A stretch of DNA of 64,000 bases from Moanibacter sp964542645. GTDB lineage: Bacteria; Verrucomicrobiota; Verrucomicrobiia; Opitutales; UBA2987. Where the stretch lies: NCBI GenBank assembly GCA_964542645.1, contig CAZIUG010000008.1, forward strand, positions 1-64,000, written 5' to 3'. The notes under the pieces are model-generated. The model was not told the origin of the DNA. It was given only the letters and a program-made list of their open reading frames with translations, and did not search any database. Below are positions 1 through 9,165 of this stretch, in pieces (the first letter of the stretch is position 1; each line of letters opens with the position of its first letter). The translations under genes and the position numbers were made by a program.

Positions 1-856
1 CGTTTGCTGGAAGTGTCGCTTGAGATAAAGCCTTTTCACTCTTCTCAGAATCCAAAATTGCTCTCAATCGCTCTGCTGCTTCCACATTTTGATGCTCAGC
101 AATCCCTTCGATATAGGCCTTTAGCGTTGGAGATGGATGTATCGGTAATATCGTTTGCCCCAATGCCGCTACATCTCTTGAAAGCTTTACTACTGCATTA
201 TCACGATGAGGCACAGATCCATGCCCTGGACGACCTCTAGCATGCAATCGGAAACGACAAATTCCTTTCTGGCCCGTTTGTATTGTGAAGAAACTTGTGT
301 TTCCAATTCTCCTCTCATTTCCACCACCTTCGGTCAGCACATATGGGGCTTCAACCTGATCTGGGAAATTATCCAGCAACCAACCGATCCCATGATTGCC
401 TTTGCCAGCCTCTTCATCCGCGGTTGCCGCATATATCAGGTCACGATTCAGAGACAACCCCAGTCTTCTAAAGAGCAGAAAAACCATTAATTCAGCTGCC
501 ACCATATTCTTCATGTCCAAAGCCCCTCGGCCCCACACAACCCCCTCCACTAGCTCACCACTGAATGGAGGATGAGTCCACTTCTCTGATTCGGCTGCAA
601 CTACGTCTGTATGACCTAAGAGCATAAGGGGGGCCTTACGGCCTCCTTCTAGGCGTGCTGTAACATTTCCGCGCCCCGGCGTTGACTCGGTTACTTTGTA
701 TTCAATTCCTTCGCTCCGTAAAACACCTGCGATGTAATCAGCACAGCGAATCTCATTACCAGGTGGATTGGTTGTATCGATTCGAATCAGTTCCTGGAGA
801 TGATTTGTTACTTCCTCTCGAACAGCGTTCCATTCAACTTTGTTAACTATTTCCAT
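1..856 (-). CDS. M20-family metallopeptidase (ArgE/DapE/CPG2 type), C-terminus beyond the window
   Basis: The reading frame opens at the ATG at 856 and stays open for 285 codons to the left edge, so the 3' end is missing. Visible family motifs are the first metal-ligand block GHTDVV (H82, D84), the bridging Asp in the GRGALDMKNM block (D114) and the Glu pair in ADEEAG (E148-E149), which holds the general base and a zinc ligand. The residues around GRPGHGSVPHR match the start of the dimerisation lid. Such enzymes hydrolyse N-acyl amino acids or short peptides with two zinc ions in the cytoplasm. The substrate cannot be told from the fragment. It is transcribed away from the neighbouring PLP enzyme. 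Confidence 0.9.
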   Translation of the reverse strand, partial: MEIVNKVEWNAVREEVTNHLQELIRIDTTNPPGNEIRCADYIAGVLRSEGIEYKVTESTPGRGNVTARLEGGRKAPLMLLGHTDVVAAESEKWTHPPFSGELVEGVVWGRGALDMKNMVAAELMVFLLFRRLGLSLNRDLIYAATADEEAGKGNHGIGWLLDNFPDQVEAPYVLTEGGGNERRIGNTSFFTIQTGQKGICRFRLHARGRPGHGSVPHRDNAVVKLSRDVAALGQTILPIHPSPTLKAYIEGIAEHQNVEAAERLRAILDSEKSEKALSQATLPAN

Positions 857-1458
857 CCTTATATCGTTTCCAGTAGAATTTGGTTCTACCTAAGTAGCAA
901 TCCAACTGCAATCAATCGTTTCAGGCCGGAACCGAATTACTTCAGAACAAACTTAGATAGGAGGTTTTAATTCTAAAGCACCAAGAACTATTATATCTAT
1001 CCGGAAAGGATATGAACATTAAAGGCTAATCCATACAACCTTACCTATTTAACGATAAAGATCCTTCCGTTCAGAGTATTTTGAACAGCCCTATAAATTA
1101 GAATTCCTATCATAAATTTTCTTTAGTCTGGAATATCATTTGCAGATGAAGCGGACCTTCAATCTTCCATCCCTGCTGGTGAATGTATACAATAACAAAG
1201 TGAAACTCCCTATAATTCTTTTGCTTACTGGCCAGATCCGTCTGGACCAATTGCGATTCCTCAACTAGGCTACCCAGCTATGCATAACGTGCACGGTCAG
1301 CTCATACGAGAGACAGCCTATTCTGAGCGATTTCTGGGCGCTCTACAGGAATAGTCCATCCAATGGGGGCCTAAGCAATGGATGGAACATCTACGCCGAA
1401 CAAGTCGGCTGGAGGCGACGCTTGACAGCCCGCCTCAGCCGCGACGTTAGTATAGTCT
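857..1458. other. intergenic region, 602 bp, with a possible gene remnant
   Basis: No intact gene is visible. From 1196 to 1354 (+) one frame runs for 52 codons between stops and reads protein-like (a stretch beginning QSETPYNSFAYWPDPSGP and containing LGYPAMHNVHGQL). A second frame then continues from about 1332 to the TAA at 1464 (containing NGWNIYAEQVGW). This could be the eroded end of a lost gene, but I cannot assign it. The part from 1300 to 1450 looks richer in G+C than the flanks. No hairpin with a T-run was seen. Confidence 0.3.
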
Positions 1459-2496
1459 GTGTTTAACCAAAAGAATTCCATCACAAGAAAAGATCTTAAA
1501 GCTCGGCTCGACAGTTTCAGTCGTCTCTCATTGGCTGATCTTCCCACCCCTTTGTTCGACTGCCCGAGATTGTCTAAAGAACTGGATGGCCCTCGCATTC
1601 TCATCAAGCGTGAGGATCAAACCGGCATTGCATTTGGTGGGAATAAAATTCGTGAGTTTGAATACTCCCTAGCCCCTGCCGTCGAAGGGAATTATGATAT
1701 CCTTCTTCATGGTGCAGCATCCCAATCTAATCAATCACGCGTCACCGCAGCGGTAGCAGCTCGCTTGGGGAAAAAAGCTGTCATGGTTGGACAACGCGAC
1801 GATCATTCTGAACCCATTACCGGGAACCTTCTTCTGTCTCATATATTTGGCGCCGACATTTACCTTACAGATGATCCTGGAGAAAAAATTGAGATCATTA
1901 ACCGCCTGAGGAAAGAAGGACATCGTGTTTACAACACTAGCACTGACGGTTATCTTTTACGGAGCATCGCCTATGTGGATGGTTTCCTGGAGTTGTCAAA
2001 GCAACTCCAGGACCAAGACATTCATCCTGCCGCATTGTATGTCTGTTCTGGAGTCCATACCCATGTCGGCCTTGTAATTGGAGCTCGCGCGCTTGGGATT
2101 CCAGTAGAAGTCATCGGAATTAAGCCAATGCCAAGAGAAAATGAAGAATCCAGCAGGGAACTAGCCTGTGTGGCTAAAAAGGTTGCTCTCATGCTTGATC
2201 TTTCGCTGCAAATTAATCCGGCTGATTTTGAGTGCCATGGAAACTACGCTGGCGAAGCCTATGGGACCGTAACAGAACGGGGCCGAGACGCTGTTCTTTT
2301 AATGGCACGAACGGAAGGACTGCTCCTAGATCCCGTCTACACCGGTAAAGCTTTTGGAGCCATGATCGAACACATAAGACAAAAGCGTTGGACCAAGGAT
2401 CAAACAGTGGTGTTTGTACATACAGGGGGGACCCCAGCTCTTTTTGCTTACGGTGACGAGATTTTATCACCCAAACCCGAAGTTAACTGCGACTAG
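1459..2496 (+). CDS. PLP-dependent D-cysteine desulfhydrase / ACC deaminase family protein
   Basis: This 345-residue protein has the fold-type II PLP pattern of the DcyD/ACC-deaminase family. There is an N-terminal TPLF block, the PLP lysine in GGNKIREFE (K63), the GAASQSNQSR substrate/PLP loop (85-94), and a C-terminal HTGGTPALFAYG phosphate-binding segment. Family members release ammonia from D-cysteine, D-serine or 1-aminocyclopropane-1-carboxylate, usually in the cytosol. The substrate is not decidable here. The start is taken as GTG at 1459, because no ATG occurs before residue 100 and the family core begins about 20 residues in. No clear Shine-Dalgarno site precedes it. It stands alone between divergent and downstream genes. 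Confidence 0.82.
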   Translation: MFNQKNSITRKDLKARLDSFSRLSLADLPTPLFDCPRLSKELDGPRILIKREDQTGIAFGGNKIREFEYSLAPAVEGNYDILLHGAASQSNQSRVTAAVAARLGKKAVMVGQRDDHSEPITGNLLLSHIFGADIYLTDDPGEKIEIINRLRKEGHRVYNTSTDGYLLRSIAYVDGFLELSKQLQDQDIHPAALYVCSGVHTHVGLVIGARALGIPVEVIGIKPMPRENEESSRELACVAKKVALMLDLSLQINPADFECHGNYAGEAYGTVTERGRDAVLLMARTEGLLLDPVYTGKAFGAMIEHIRQKRWTKDQTVVFVHTGGTPALFAYGDEILSPKPEVNCD

Positions 2497-2738
2497 TACT
2501 GTAAATGATTATTCTTGGTCTTCACCTGATTCTTTTTCTACACGGGACCATCTCCCACGTCTTTAAATTTCTAACTAATGGTCGTTATTAAGAAATAGAG
2601 GGCTTGAAACCAAAACTATCCTTAAGCAAAAGCTCCTTCTTAATTTCTATTTTCAAAGTTTTCTATTGCAATTTCAAACTGTTCCAGACTGCAATAATTG
2701 ACGCTCCCTGAAATAAGAAGCTTACAAAAAGTTATAAA

Positions 2739-3893
2739 ATGAAGATAGCAGATATCAAACTGATCACCTTAGAACTTGACGATGAACACCCAGTTAGTGA
2801 GTGGAAGTTAACTACTATCCCCAACCTAAGACGCATCCAGTACACCCACGGTCGCGCGAAGCAATCAGGCACTGCTAAGACCCGAAACACTTTCCTCAAA
2901 GTCATCACTGACGAGGGAATCGAGAGTATCGCCACCACAGAAATTTCAATAACACCAACACAATTGTCCATAATCAAAAATCAGGTAATCGGTGAGGACG
3001 TCTTTAACCGTGAGGCAATCTGGCAAAAGTTGCACAAAGGAACGCGATGGGTTTACCAACCGCCAGGATGGTTCGGAGCTTTTGATAATTGCCTATGGGA
3101 TATCCTTGGGAAAGCAGCTAACCTTCCTGTCCACGCTTTGGTGGGAAGAGTTCGAGAGAGTCTTCCGGCCTATCTCACTGCCGGTGATTCTACTCTAGAA
3201 CAATATCTGGAACATATTGATATTGGGAAATCATTTGGAATAAACGCCTACAAATTCCACACTTACAAAGGCGGCAAGGCAGATATCCCAATTTTCACCA
3301 AGGTGAGGGAAATTGTTGGTGCTGATTACGATCTATTAAACGATCCGGTATGCTCCTACGACCTAAGGGAAGCAATCGAGGTTGGTCATGTAATGGAAGA
3401 CTTGGATTTCGTTTGGCTCGAGGAACCCATGCACGAGTACAAACTCAATCTCTATCAGGAATTGTGCGATGAACTGACCATCCCGGTGATGGGTACCGAG
3501 ATGCTTATGAACGATATCGGAATAACTTCCCAATGGCTCATTCAGGGTGGGACTGACCTTCTTCGAGGAAACGCCAGAGCTGGAACAACCCATGTCCTAA
3601 AGCTTGCCCATCTTGCCGAAATGCATGGTGGCACAATCGAACTCAATGGCACTGGAGGTCTGTTCGGCCTTGTTCACGCCACGCTCGGATGCTGCATTGA
3701 AAACACTCAATTCTATGAATACAATGGGGGAGCCGCTCAGGGAGCCAACGGCCTAAGAAACGCCGGTGCTCTCTGGGGTCTCACCAACGCCCCTATCATC
3801 AAGGACGGCCACATTGCTCCCAATAATCTTCCTGGGTGGGGAGCGCAGTGGGACGAGGAAAAGTTCGCCTCCCTTATTGTAGAAGAGGTCTAA
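2739..3893 (+). CDS. Enolase-superfamily (mandelate racemase/muconate lactonizing) enzyme, paralog A
   Basis: This 384-residue protein has the enolase-superfamily capping domain followed by a (beta/alpha)7 barrel. Visible catalytic elements are K172 on the second barrel strand (AYKFHTYKG) and the three metal-binding acids D202 (LLNDP), E228 (WLEEP) and E254 (MGTEM). At the seventh-strand position, where mandelate-racemase-type enzymes carry a His, the sequence is ELNGTGG (N303). The protein is therefore unlike typical acid-sugar dehydratases. It closely resembles the protein at 54572-55711 in order and spacing, including the GWFGAFDNCLWDI and NGxGGLFGLVH blocks. The reaction is probably proton abstraction from a carboxylate substrate, which is unknown. 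No strong ribosome site precedes the ATG. Confidence 0.85.
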   Translation: MKIADIKLITLELDDEHPVSEWKLTTIPNLRRIQYTHGRAKQSGTAKTRNTFLKVITDEGIESIATTEISITPTQLSIIKNQVIGEDVFNREAIWQKLHKGTRWVYQPPGWFGAFDNCLWDILGKAANLPVHALVGRVRESLPAYLTAGDSTLEQYLEHIDIGKSFGINAYKFHTYKGGKADIPIFTKVREIVGADYDLLNDPVCSYDLREAIEVGHVMEDLDFVWLEEPMHEYKLNLYQELCDELTIPVMGTEMLMNDIGITSQWLIQGGTDLLRGNARAGTTHVLKLAHLAEMHGGTIELNGTGGLFGLVHATLGCCIENTQFYEYNGGAAQGANGLRNAGALWGLTNAPIIKDGHIAPNNLPGWGAQWDEEKFASLIVEEV

Positions 3894-3971
3894 GCCTAAG
3901 GGATTCTAAGTGGAATAAGAAGGGATACTGTATTTTGTATTGAAGAAACCGTATTTCTCAGAAGGGCTACA

Positions 3972-4814
3972 CTAGCCCCGTGATGGTTCGTCACGCTGCT
4001 CTCGTTCCCTCCGTACAAGCTCGGGTAGGTGATCTTGGTTCGCCAACCCTTGCTCCAGGTGACGCATACGAGCCGAATCGGCGCTTTGAAGCATTGCTTC
4101 CCCATAGACTGAATCCACAAGAAATCGAGCGGATCCGCTCACTTCTTCGCGTAGCAATGGTATTTGCTCATCTGTATGACGCAGAGTGCAGTTTATCGTA
4201 AACATCCTACGTCGGTCTCCGCCTCCCCACGAGCTGTGTTTAGTTCCTTGATTAAAAATCACTACATCACCTGGAACTGTCTCTAAAGCCATCGCCGGAA
4301 CTTCATCACCACCCATACCCCAAAACTCTTCAGGCTGGCGAATTTGCCGTTCTAGTTCCTCTGCGTAGTTTTCCCCATATCGATGACTCCCAGGAACCAC
4401 GCTAAGTGCTCCAGAAACACCATTGAGAAAATCAAGAAAAAGACCCAACTAGTAGAAGATAATTCGACGCGGCCAAGTGCCGTCGGAAAGAAATCTGCTA
4501 TTCCCTACGTAGTAGTTTCCATCGCTACCGAGAAATTGAAAATCCTCTCCCAGGAGGCTAGAAAAGATTCCATTAACTCGTGGATCATCCAGCAACGAGG
4601 AGAGATATTCGCTTTGGTCAAGGAATGGCACGATGCACGAGCGCGCGGTACCATCGTGGATCTTTCCATTATGGCCACCACCGCGTTCTTCCCAAACCCT
4701 CTCAAATGCTTCTATAATCTCATCAATTCGATCTAGAAGCAGACCGGGAAACTTCAAATATCCAAAAACATCGATGAAGGATAGTTGTTGTGGTGTAAGT
4801 TCGAGTTTATTCAT
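3972..4814 (-). pseudogene. Phytanoyl-CoA dioxygenase (PhyH)-like gene broken by an in-frame stop
   Basis: One continuous frame encodes a PhyH-type double-stranded beta-helix protein of about 279 residues, but a TAG at 4451-4449 (codon 122) interrupts it. Upstream of the stop lie 121 codons ending GTWPRRIIFY. Immediately after, in the same frame, come SGALSVVPGSHR, the distal iron His in TKHSSW and the RRRMF 2-oxoglutarate Arg region. The first iron ligand is also lost: where relatives have His-x-Asp, this gene has FLSDG (Leu at codon 109, CTT, one base from CAT). Two independent hits on function argue for real decay rather than a sequencing slip. It sits 6 bp downstream of the Gfo/Idh gene at 4821-5840 and would be the last gene of that operon. 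Confidence 0.85.
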
Positions 4815-4820
4815 CTTTGG

Positions 4821-5840
4821 TCAGTTCTCCATGAATTTAACTACATCGATCATCTCACCCTTTTGGCGGGTAGATTCCCACGCCGCCAGTACCGGACCCA
4901 GCGAAAGCAATCCATCCCGGTAATCATTCAAAAGATCACTGTCGTCACCCTGCCTAACCGCTTCAATAAAGCGCCGGTCAAGTTCGAACCATGGATTGTA
5001 TTCCTCTGCTGTGTAGACCCTCTCTCCGTTCATTTCGATAAAGTCGTATCCGTGAACCCCAAGATATCCACCTTCGTAGAAAATCAGGAAATAGGGCTGA
5101 TGGGTAGGCATATCCCCAGCTGAAACAAAACTAACATGAAGAGTGGCACCGCTATCTAGGACGAAATTGTAGCTGTTCGACAAGGGAAGCGCAAATTCCT
5201 TGGGATGGTGAACAAATCCTTGAGCTCGAACAATATCGTGACCACTCATGTATCGTGAATAATCCACTGCATGCACACCCCAGTCAAAAGCTGCACTCCC
5301 ACCCAAATCGACATTGTTGGACCAACCCTCACCCATTTCTTCTTTTTTAGGGACAAGATCTCTCCAACTTTGAAAGCGAATATGAATAATATTCTTTCCC
5401 TCCAATAGTCTTTTGGCTTCCATGAAAATGGGACGATACCGCTCTCGGAAACAAACCGAACTAAAGACGGAACCTTCGTCTACCGCATCAGCAATTCGAC
5501 GCGCAACCGCCATTTTTAGAGCCTGCGGCTTCTCACTAAAAAGATGAATGCCTTTGGCCGCAGCAGTCGCTTCCACATCTGTTCGAACAAATGCGGGAAC
5601 AATTGAATAGAGAATATCCAGATCCTCCTGTTCCAGCATCTCGTGGGCATCTTCGTAAGTATGAGTGATACCGAATTTTTCAGCCGTCGACTTGAGAGCA
5701 TCTTTATTGATATCAGCGGCTGCTACTAAATCGACATTTTCCAGCTTACTCAAATTTGGGAGATGCTGCTGATTGGCAAAGTTCCCCGTTCCGTAAACGC
5801 CCACGCGTAAACTTCGATTTTCGATTGGCTTGTGTTTCAT
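4821..5840 (-). CDS. Gfo/Idh/MocA-family oxidoreductase
   Basis: This 339-residue NAD(P)-dependent oxidoreductase has a Rossmann nucleotide-binding motif (VGVYGTGNFA, about 13-22), the family's EKPQA block with the catalytic Lys (K104), and the DWGVHAVDY substrate-site segment (185-193) holding the usual His and Asp. The C-terminal alpha/beta sheet domain is full length. Members oxidise or reduce a secondary alcohol of sugars or polyols such as myo-inositol or glucose-6-phosphate analogues. The substrate is unknown. It lies 47 bp after a six-hairpin glycosidase-like gene and 6 bp before the phyH pseudogene on the same strand, so the three were probably one transcript. Confidence 0.88.
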   Translation of the reverse strand: MKHKPIENRSLRVGVYGTGNFANQQHLPNLSKLENVDLVAAADINKDALKSTAEKFGITHTYEDAHEMLEQEDLDILYSIVPAFVRTDVEATAAAKGIHLFSEKPQALKMAVARRIADAVDEGSVFSSVCFRERYRPIFMEAKRLLEGKNIIHIRFQSWRDLVPKKEEMGEGWSNNVDLGGSAAFDWGVHAVDYSRYMSGHDIVRAQGFVHHPKEFALPLSNSYNFVLDSGATLHVSFVSAGDMPTHQPYFLIFYEGGYLGVHGYDFIEMNGERVYTAEEYNPWFELDRRFIEAVRQGDDSDLLNDYRDGLLSLGPVLAAWESTRQKGEMIDVVKFMEN

Positions 5841-5887
5841 GACTTTTCCATTCCGGATTTTAACAAATTTCCTAAGATCTCAACGAA

Positions 5888-7753
5888 CTATAACTCACTA
5901 GCAGATGGTTCGTTAACATAACGGTCGGTCTCCAAGTCCAAACGCAATTCAGACCACCTTGGTAGATCTACTTCCAATCGATTCGAATTTACCATTACCT
6001 TTCTCTCCTCAGTCTCCAAAGCAGGCGCAGCATAATGACCAGCATATCCTCCTAAACCACCAGGATATTCGCTTATACGGGTCTGGTATTTTGCCTCGCC
6101 AAAACGATGTTCCCCAAAACCACCCGCTTGAATCACGACCTTCTGGTCCTCACAAGGACTCAAATTGACGAGGGTTAGAACAGTACGTCTGGCATCAAGT
6201 TTTTCAACCAAAGCTCCCACTTCTTCCGGCAGTCCCGGTCGACGCCGAATGGGATCGAAATACCTTAAACGCGAGTGAAGCAATCCCCCATTGTATATAG
6301 GCTGCGGTCCTCCCAAAGTCAGTTGGATAAGCGCTTCGGATGAAACCGGATTCGCCCACTGCCAATGGTGCACGTGATGTTGTGTCCCCACTGAGGTGTC
6401 GGTCATATTCTGTTCCACCCGACGAGAAACCAACTGATGGCTAGCGTGCAAAATCCGTTCCGGGTAGTCGGAGTTTTCTCCCGCCAAAAAACGCACCCAC
6501 GGATGTTCGTGCCCCGAATCCGTTTTACCATGAAAAGGGGACACTGCGTTCCAGTCATGAGAATCAGCAGCTCGCACCCTTTCCATCCGATCCCAATCAC
6601 CCTGATCCATTGACAGACTCCAAAGAGTTGCCATATAGTCTGGACCCATCGGATGCCAATCGAACCATCCGGCATCCCCGTGCCGATACGGAACCATGAA
6701 CCTCCCTTCTTCCTCGCGACCAAGATCCAAAATCCGATCCATCTGCGTTCGTGGAAGTTCTAGATAATCTGCGTCTCGCGTCAGTAGATAGGCATTAGCC
6801 GCGGCATCGATGACAGCATATTGCAAGGTCAAAAAACCATGGGGAAATGTCCATCCATAACGCCCGCCGTGCCACTTGCCTCCAGTATACTCTCCTACTT
6901 TTCCGGAGAGACCGACATTGTCAGGAATTAAACCACCATTTTCTCGGGCCCTTCCTACCCAGGCATCCACATACTCGACAACCCAATCACGGTATTTTTC
7001 TTCTCCAGTAAGTAAAAAAGCGTTAGTTACCACTGAGGTTATCGATAGATTAGCAACGGTATCCCCCTGACGCCAACGGTCAAACATGGCCCTTCCCATA
7101 GCACGGCCTTTTTCCGGATCCGCTTGGAGATCCTCTACGCTTTTGATCCCAGGCAAATCAAAGAAAGGCAAGCCATAGGGCGCCATACTGCCGCCAGCGG
7201 GCGGAGCGTAGGGCACTTCTCGAGCTTCAGGATCAAGGGAGTACGCACCCTTACTCCCATTAAGGCCAGACATAATAATCTTGTGTACCGGGTCGTAGTT
7301 AATCGCATCGGGGTCTTCATTCAGGTAAAACCCGGCGAAGCGCTGGGCTCGTTTGCGATGCTTTAAACTCGCTGGATTTGCCAGGCAAAGGTGATAAAAA
7401 CAAACATCAGCCTCAGCCTGATGCATCTGGTCCTCCTTAAACCCGTACTCCTTATGATAGGTGCCCAAACGGGTAAGGTGCTTTATCTCTGTTTCCCAGT
7501 GGTGATTAGCCAGCTCCAAAAGGTGCTTACCTCCACCCATAAGATAAACCAAAGGCCAGTTAAAAAAAGGCTCGAGGAAATCATCGGGACTACCACCGCC
7601 CCATTCATCTTTCCATATAAACTCATCGTTATCTCCCGTGAAATGATCGAGGAACGGATAAACCGACTGATCCATAGCCTTTAACAGACGTCGTTCCCAA
7701 ACTGCCCAAGTTGGCGGATCGGTGATTGGAATATTTGATGAAATCTGGCTCAT
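5888..7753 (-). CDS. Predicted alpha/alpha-toroid (six-hairpin glycosidase-like) protein
   Basis: This 621-residue protein has no signal peptide and no assigned family that I can name with certainty. It is rich in Trp, Tyr, His and Asp, with repeated helix-hairpin stretches such as NAFLLTGEEKYRDWVVEYV and ANAYLLTRDADYLELPRTQ, typical of (alpha/alpha)6 toroid glycosidases, lyases and epimerases. The final ~100 residues look beta-rich (LVNLSPCEDQKVVIQ), like the sandwich domain that often follows such toroids. It is the first gene of the minus-strand run with a Gfo/Idh oxidoreductase and the broken phyH, which suggests a role in handling a saccharide later oxidised by the oxidoreductase. That function is inference only. 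Confidence 0.6.
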   Translation of the reverse strand: MSQISSNIPITDPPTWAVWERRLLKAMDQSVYPFLDHFTGDNDEFIWKDEWGGGSPDDFLEPFFNWPLVYLMGGGKHLLELANHHWETEIKHLTRLGTYHKEYGFKEDQMHQAEADVCFYHLCLANPASLKHRKRAQRFAGFYLNEDPDAINYDPVHKIIMSGLNGSKGAYSLDPEAREVPYAPPAGGSMAPYGLPFFDLPGIKSVEDLQADPEKGRAMGRAMFDRWRQGDTVANLSITSVVTNAFLLTGEEKYRDWVVEYVDAWVGRARENGGLIPDNVGLSGKVGEYTGGKWHGGRYGWTFPHGFLTLQYAVIDAAANAYLLTRDADYLELPRTQMDRILDLGREEEGRFMVPYRHGDAGWFDWHPMGPDYMATLWSLSMDQGDWDRMERVRAADSHDWNAVSPFHGKTDSGHEHPWVRFLAGENSDYPERILHASHQLVSRRVEQNMTDTSVGTQHHVHHWQWANPVSSEALIQLTLGGPQPIYNGGLLHSRLRYFDPIRRRPGLPEEVGALVEKLDARRTVLTLVNLSPCEDQKVVIQAGGFGEHRFGEAKYQTRISEYPGGLGGYAGHYAAPALETEERKVMVNSNRLEVDLPRWSELRLDLETDRYVNEPSASEL

Positions 7754-7984
7754 GATTATTTACCTGTTGGTATTTAAATAGTTACATTACAAACCTATAC
7801 TAGGTTCGGGATCGCTTATAAGTTGCAATTATCATTACTGGAGAATTAATTTCACTTGGACAACCGAAAATCGCATCCCTGAGGAAATTTGACATCGATT
7901 CCCAGAAAAACTGATGTCGCCCTCGATCCAAACTAACCGCTTCAGTTAGAGTATCTGCACTCCAAGTGGCGAAATTACAACCTG

Positions 7985-8983
7985 ATGTTTAAACACAAAG
8001 TCCTTGTCCCCGACCATAACGTCCGCGCAGAAGGCCTCGATCTTCTTAAAGACAACGGGATTGAACTCACAGTCCTTCAATCATACTCGAGACCTGAGAA
8101 AGTTATCGACTCATCAAAAGATGTCGCGGCTATCCTGGCACGTGTTACCCAGATAAATAAAGAGGTGCTAACGGCATCTCCAAAACTCAAAATTGTCTCC
8201 CGCCACGGCGTTGGTTACGACAATGTCGCCATCGACGAGTGCACCCAGCTGGGCATTGCGGTTGCCACTACCGGCGACGCTAATTCGGAGGCAGTAAGCG
8301 AATATGCTTTTGCTCAATTGATTTCTCTCGCCCGTCACCTCACCCGTGCCACTAACGAAGTCAAGTCCGGCATCTGGAAGCGTGATGATATTGTGGGGGT
8401 GGAGCTCCATCAAAAAACTCTTGGTATTATTGGCCTAGGTCGAATTGGATCCCGCCTAGCTAAACACGCCCTTGGGTTTGGAATGGAAGTACTTGCTTAT
8501 GATCCCTATCCCAACAGATGCGCTATTGATGAAGTTGGGGTAAGCCTTATATCTTTTGAAAAATTGCTCCAGAAGTCTGACTTCATCTCGCTGCACACTC
8601 CCCTTAACTCAGAAACTCGGCACCTTATTGGCAAAACTGAATTAGATCTCATGAAACCCACGGCCTTCCTTGTGAATACCGCCCGAGGCGGTCTCATTGA
8701 TGAAAAAGCACTTTTCTATTCTCTCCACCATCGAAAAATAGGAGGGGCAGCCTTGGATGTTTTCGAACAGGAACCGGTACCGGAAGATTATTCTCTCCTT
8801 AAGCTAGACAACCTCATGTGCTCTCCCCACGTTGCCGGCCAAACCAGTGAGGCCCTCGTGCGGACCTCTATCGCTGCCGCCCAAAACATCCTCTGTGTCT
8901 TTCGAGGCGAACCGCCCAAAAACCTTGTAAATCCTGAGGTACTTAAAAATTCATCTCGAACTAACTGGAAGGTGAATTTCTAA
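7985..8983 (+). CDS. D-isomer-specific 2-hydroxyacid dehydrogenase (SerA/GhrB-like)
   Basis: This 332-residue enzyme shows the full family signature: GLGRIG dinucleotide motif (150-155), the NTARGG catalytic Arg (R234), Glu in FEQEP (E263) and the proton-donor His in SPHVAG (H282). The substrate loop VSRHGVGYDN (71-80) matches phosphoglycerate- and glyoxylate/hydroxypyruvate-reductase-type proteins. There is no ACT domain, so it is not a full-length regulated SerA. It would interconvert a 2-oxoacid and a D-2-hydroxyacid with NAD(P)H. In an island of sugar-acid dehydratases, reduction of glyoxylate, hydroxypyruvate or a 2-keto-gluconate-type product is plausible. It converges with the aldolase gene downstream. 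Confidence 0.88.
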   Translation: MFKHKVLVPDHNVRAEGLDLLKDNGIELTVLQSYSRPEKVIDSSKDVAAILARVTQINKEVLTASPKLKIVSRHGVGYDNVAIDECTQLGIAVATTGDANSEAVSEYAFAQLISLARHLTRATNEVKSGIWKRDDIVGVELHQKTLGIIGLGRIGSRLAKHALGFGMEVLAYDPYPNRCAIDEVGVSLISFEKLLQKSDFISLHTPLNSETRHLIGKTELDLMKPTAFLVNTARGGLIDEKALFYSLHHRKIGGAALDVFEQEPVPEDYSLLKLDNLMCSPHVAGQTSEALVRTSIAAAQNILCVFRGEPPKNLVNPEVLKNSSRTNWKVNF

Positions 8984-9061
8984 TTGGGAACAAAAAGTTT
9001 AGGCAATTTTGTCTGCATAGGTAATTTACCATCTCTGAAGCTAATAGATTAGCAGTTCAAT

Positions 9062-9087
9062 GAGAACCCGGACTGACATCGGTTCTC
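9062..9087. terminator. Candidate hairpin between convergent genes
   Basis: A perfect 7-bp inverted repeat (GAGAACC / GGTTCTC) flanks a 12-nt loop, about 80 bp after the hydroxyacid dehydrogenase stop and before the convergent aldolase gene. There is no strong T-run after it on either strand, so it may be a weak or factor-assisted terminator, or chance. Confidence 0.35.
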
Positions 9088-9165
9088 TAAATAGTAAAAA
9101 ATTCAAGGATTCCTTGTAAAAGAAGAGATTGATGACGAAGAAATAGAGAAGTTTGTTGTGATCCG

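Noticed and set aside
1371..1607. 78-codon minus-strand frame over the start of the PLP enzyme gene
   Set aside because: It is antisense to a clear gene and shows no family motif.
2665..2695. ATTGCA ... TGCAAT inverted repeat before the enolase paralog A gene
   Set aside because: It is only six bases per arm with a 19-base spacer in AT-rich DNA, and chance is likely.
4383..4736. 117-codon plus-strand frame across the phyH pseudogene
   Set aside because: It is antisense to the decayed gene, rich in Lys and Ser without a fold pattern, and its length reflects the pseudogene's base composition.
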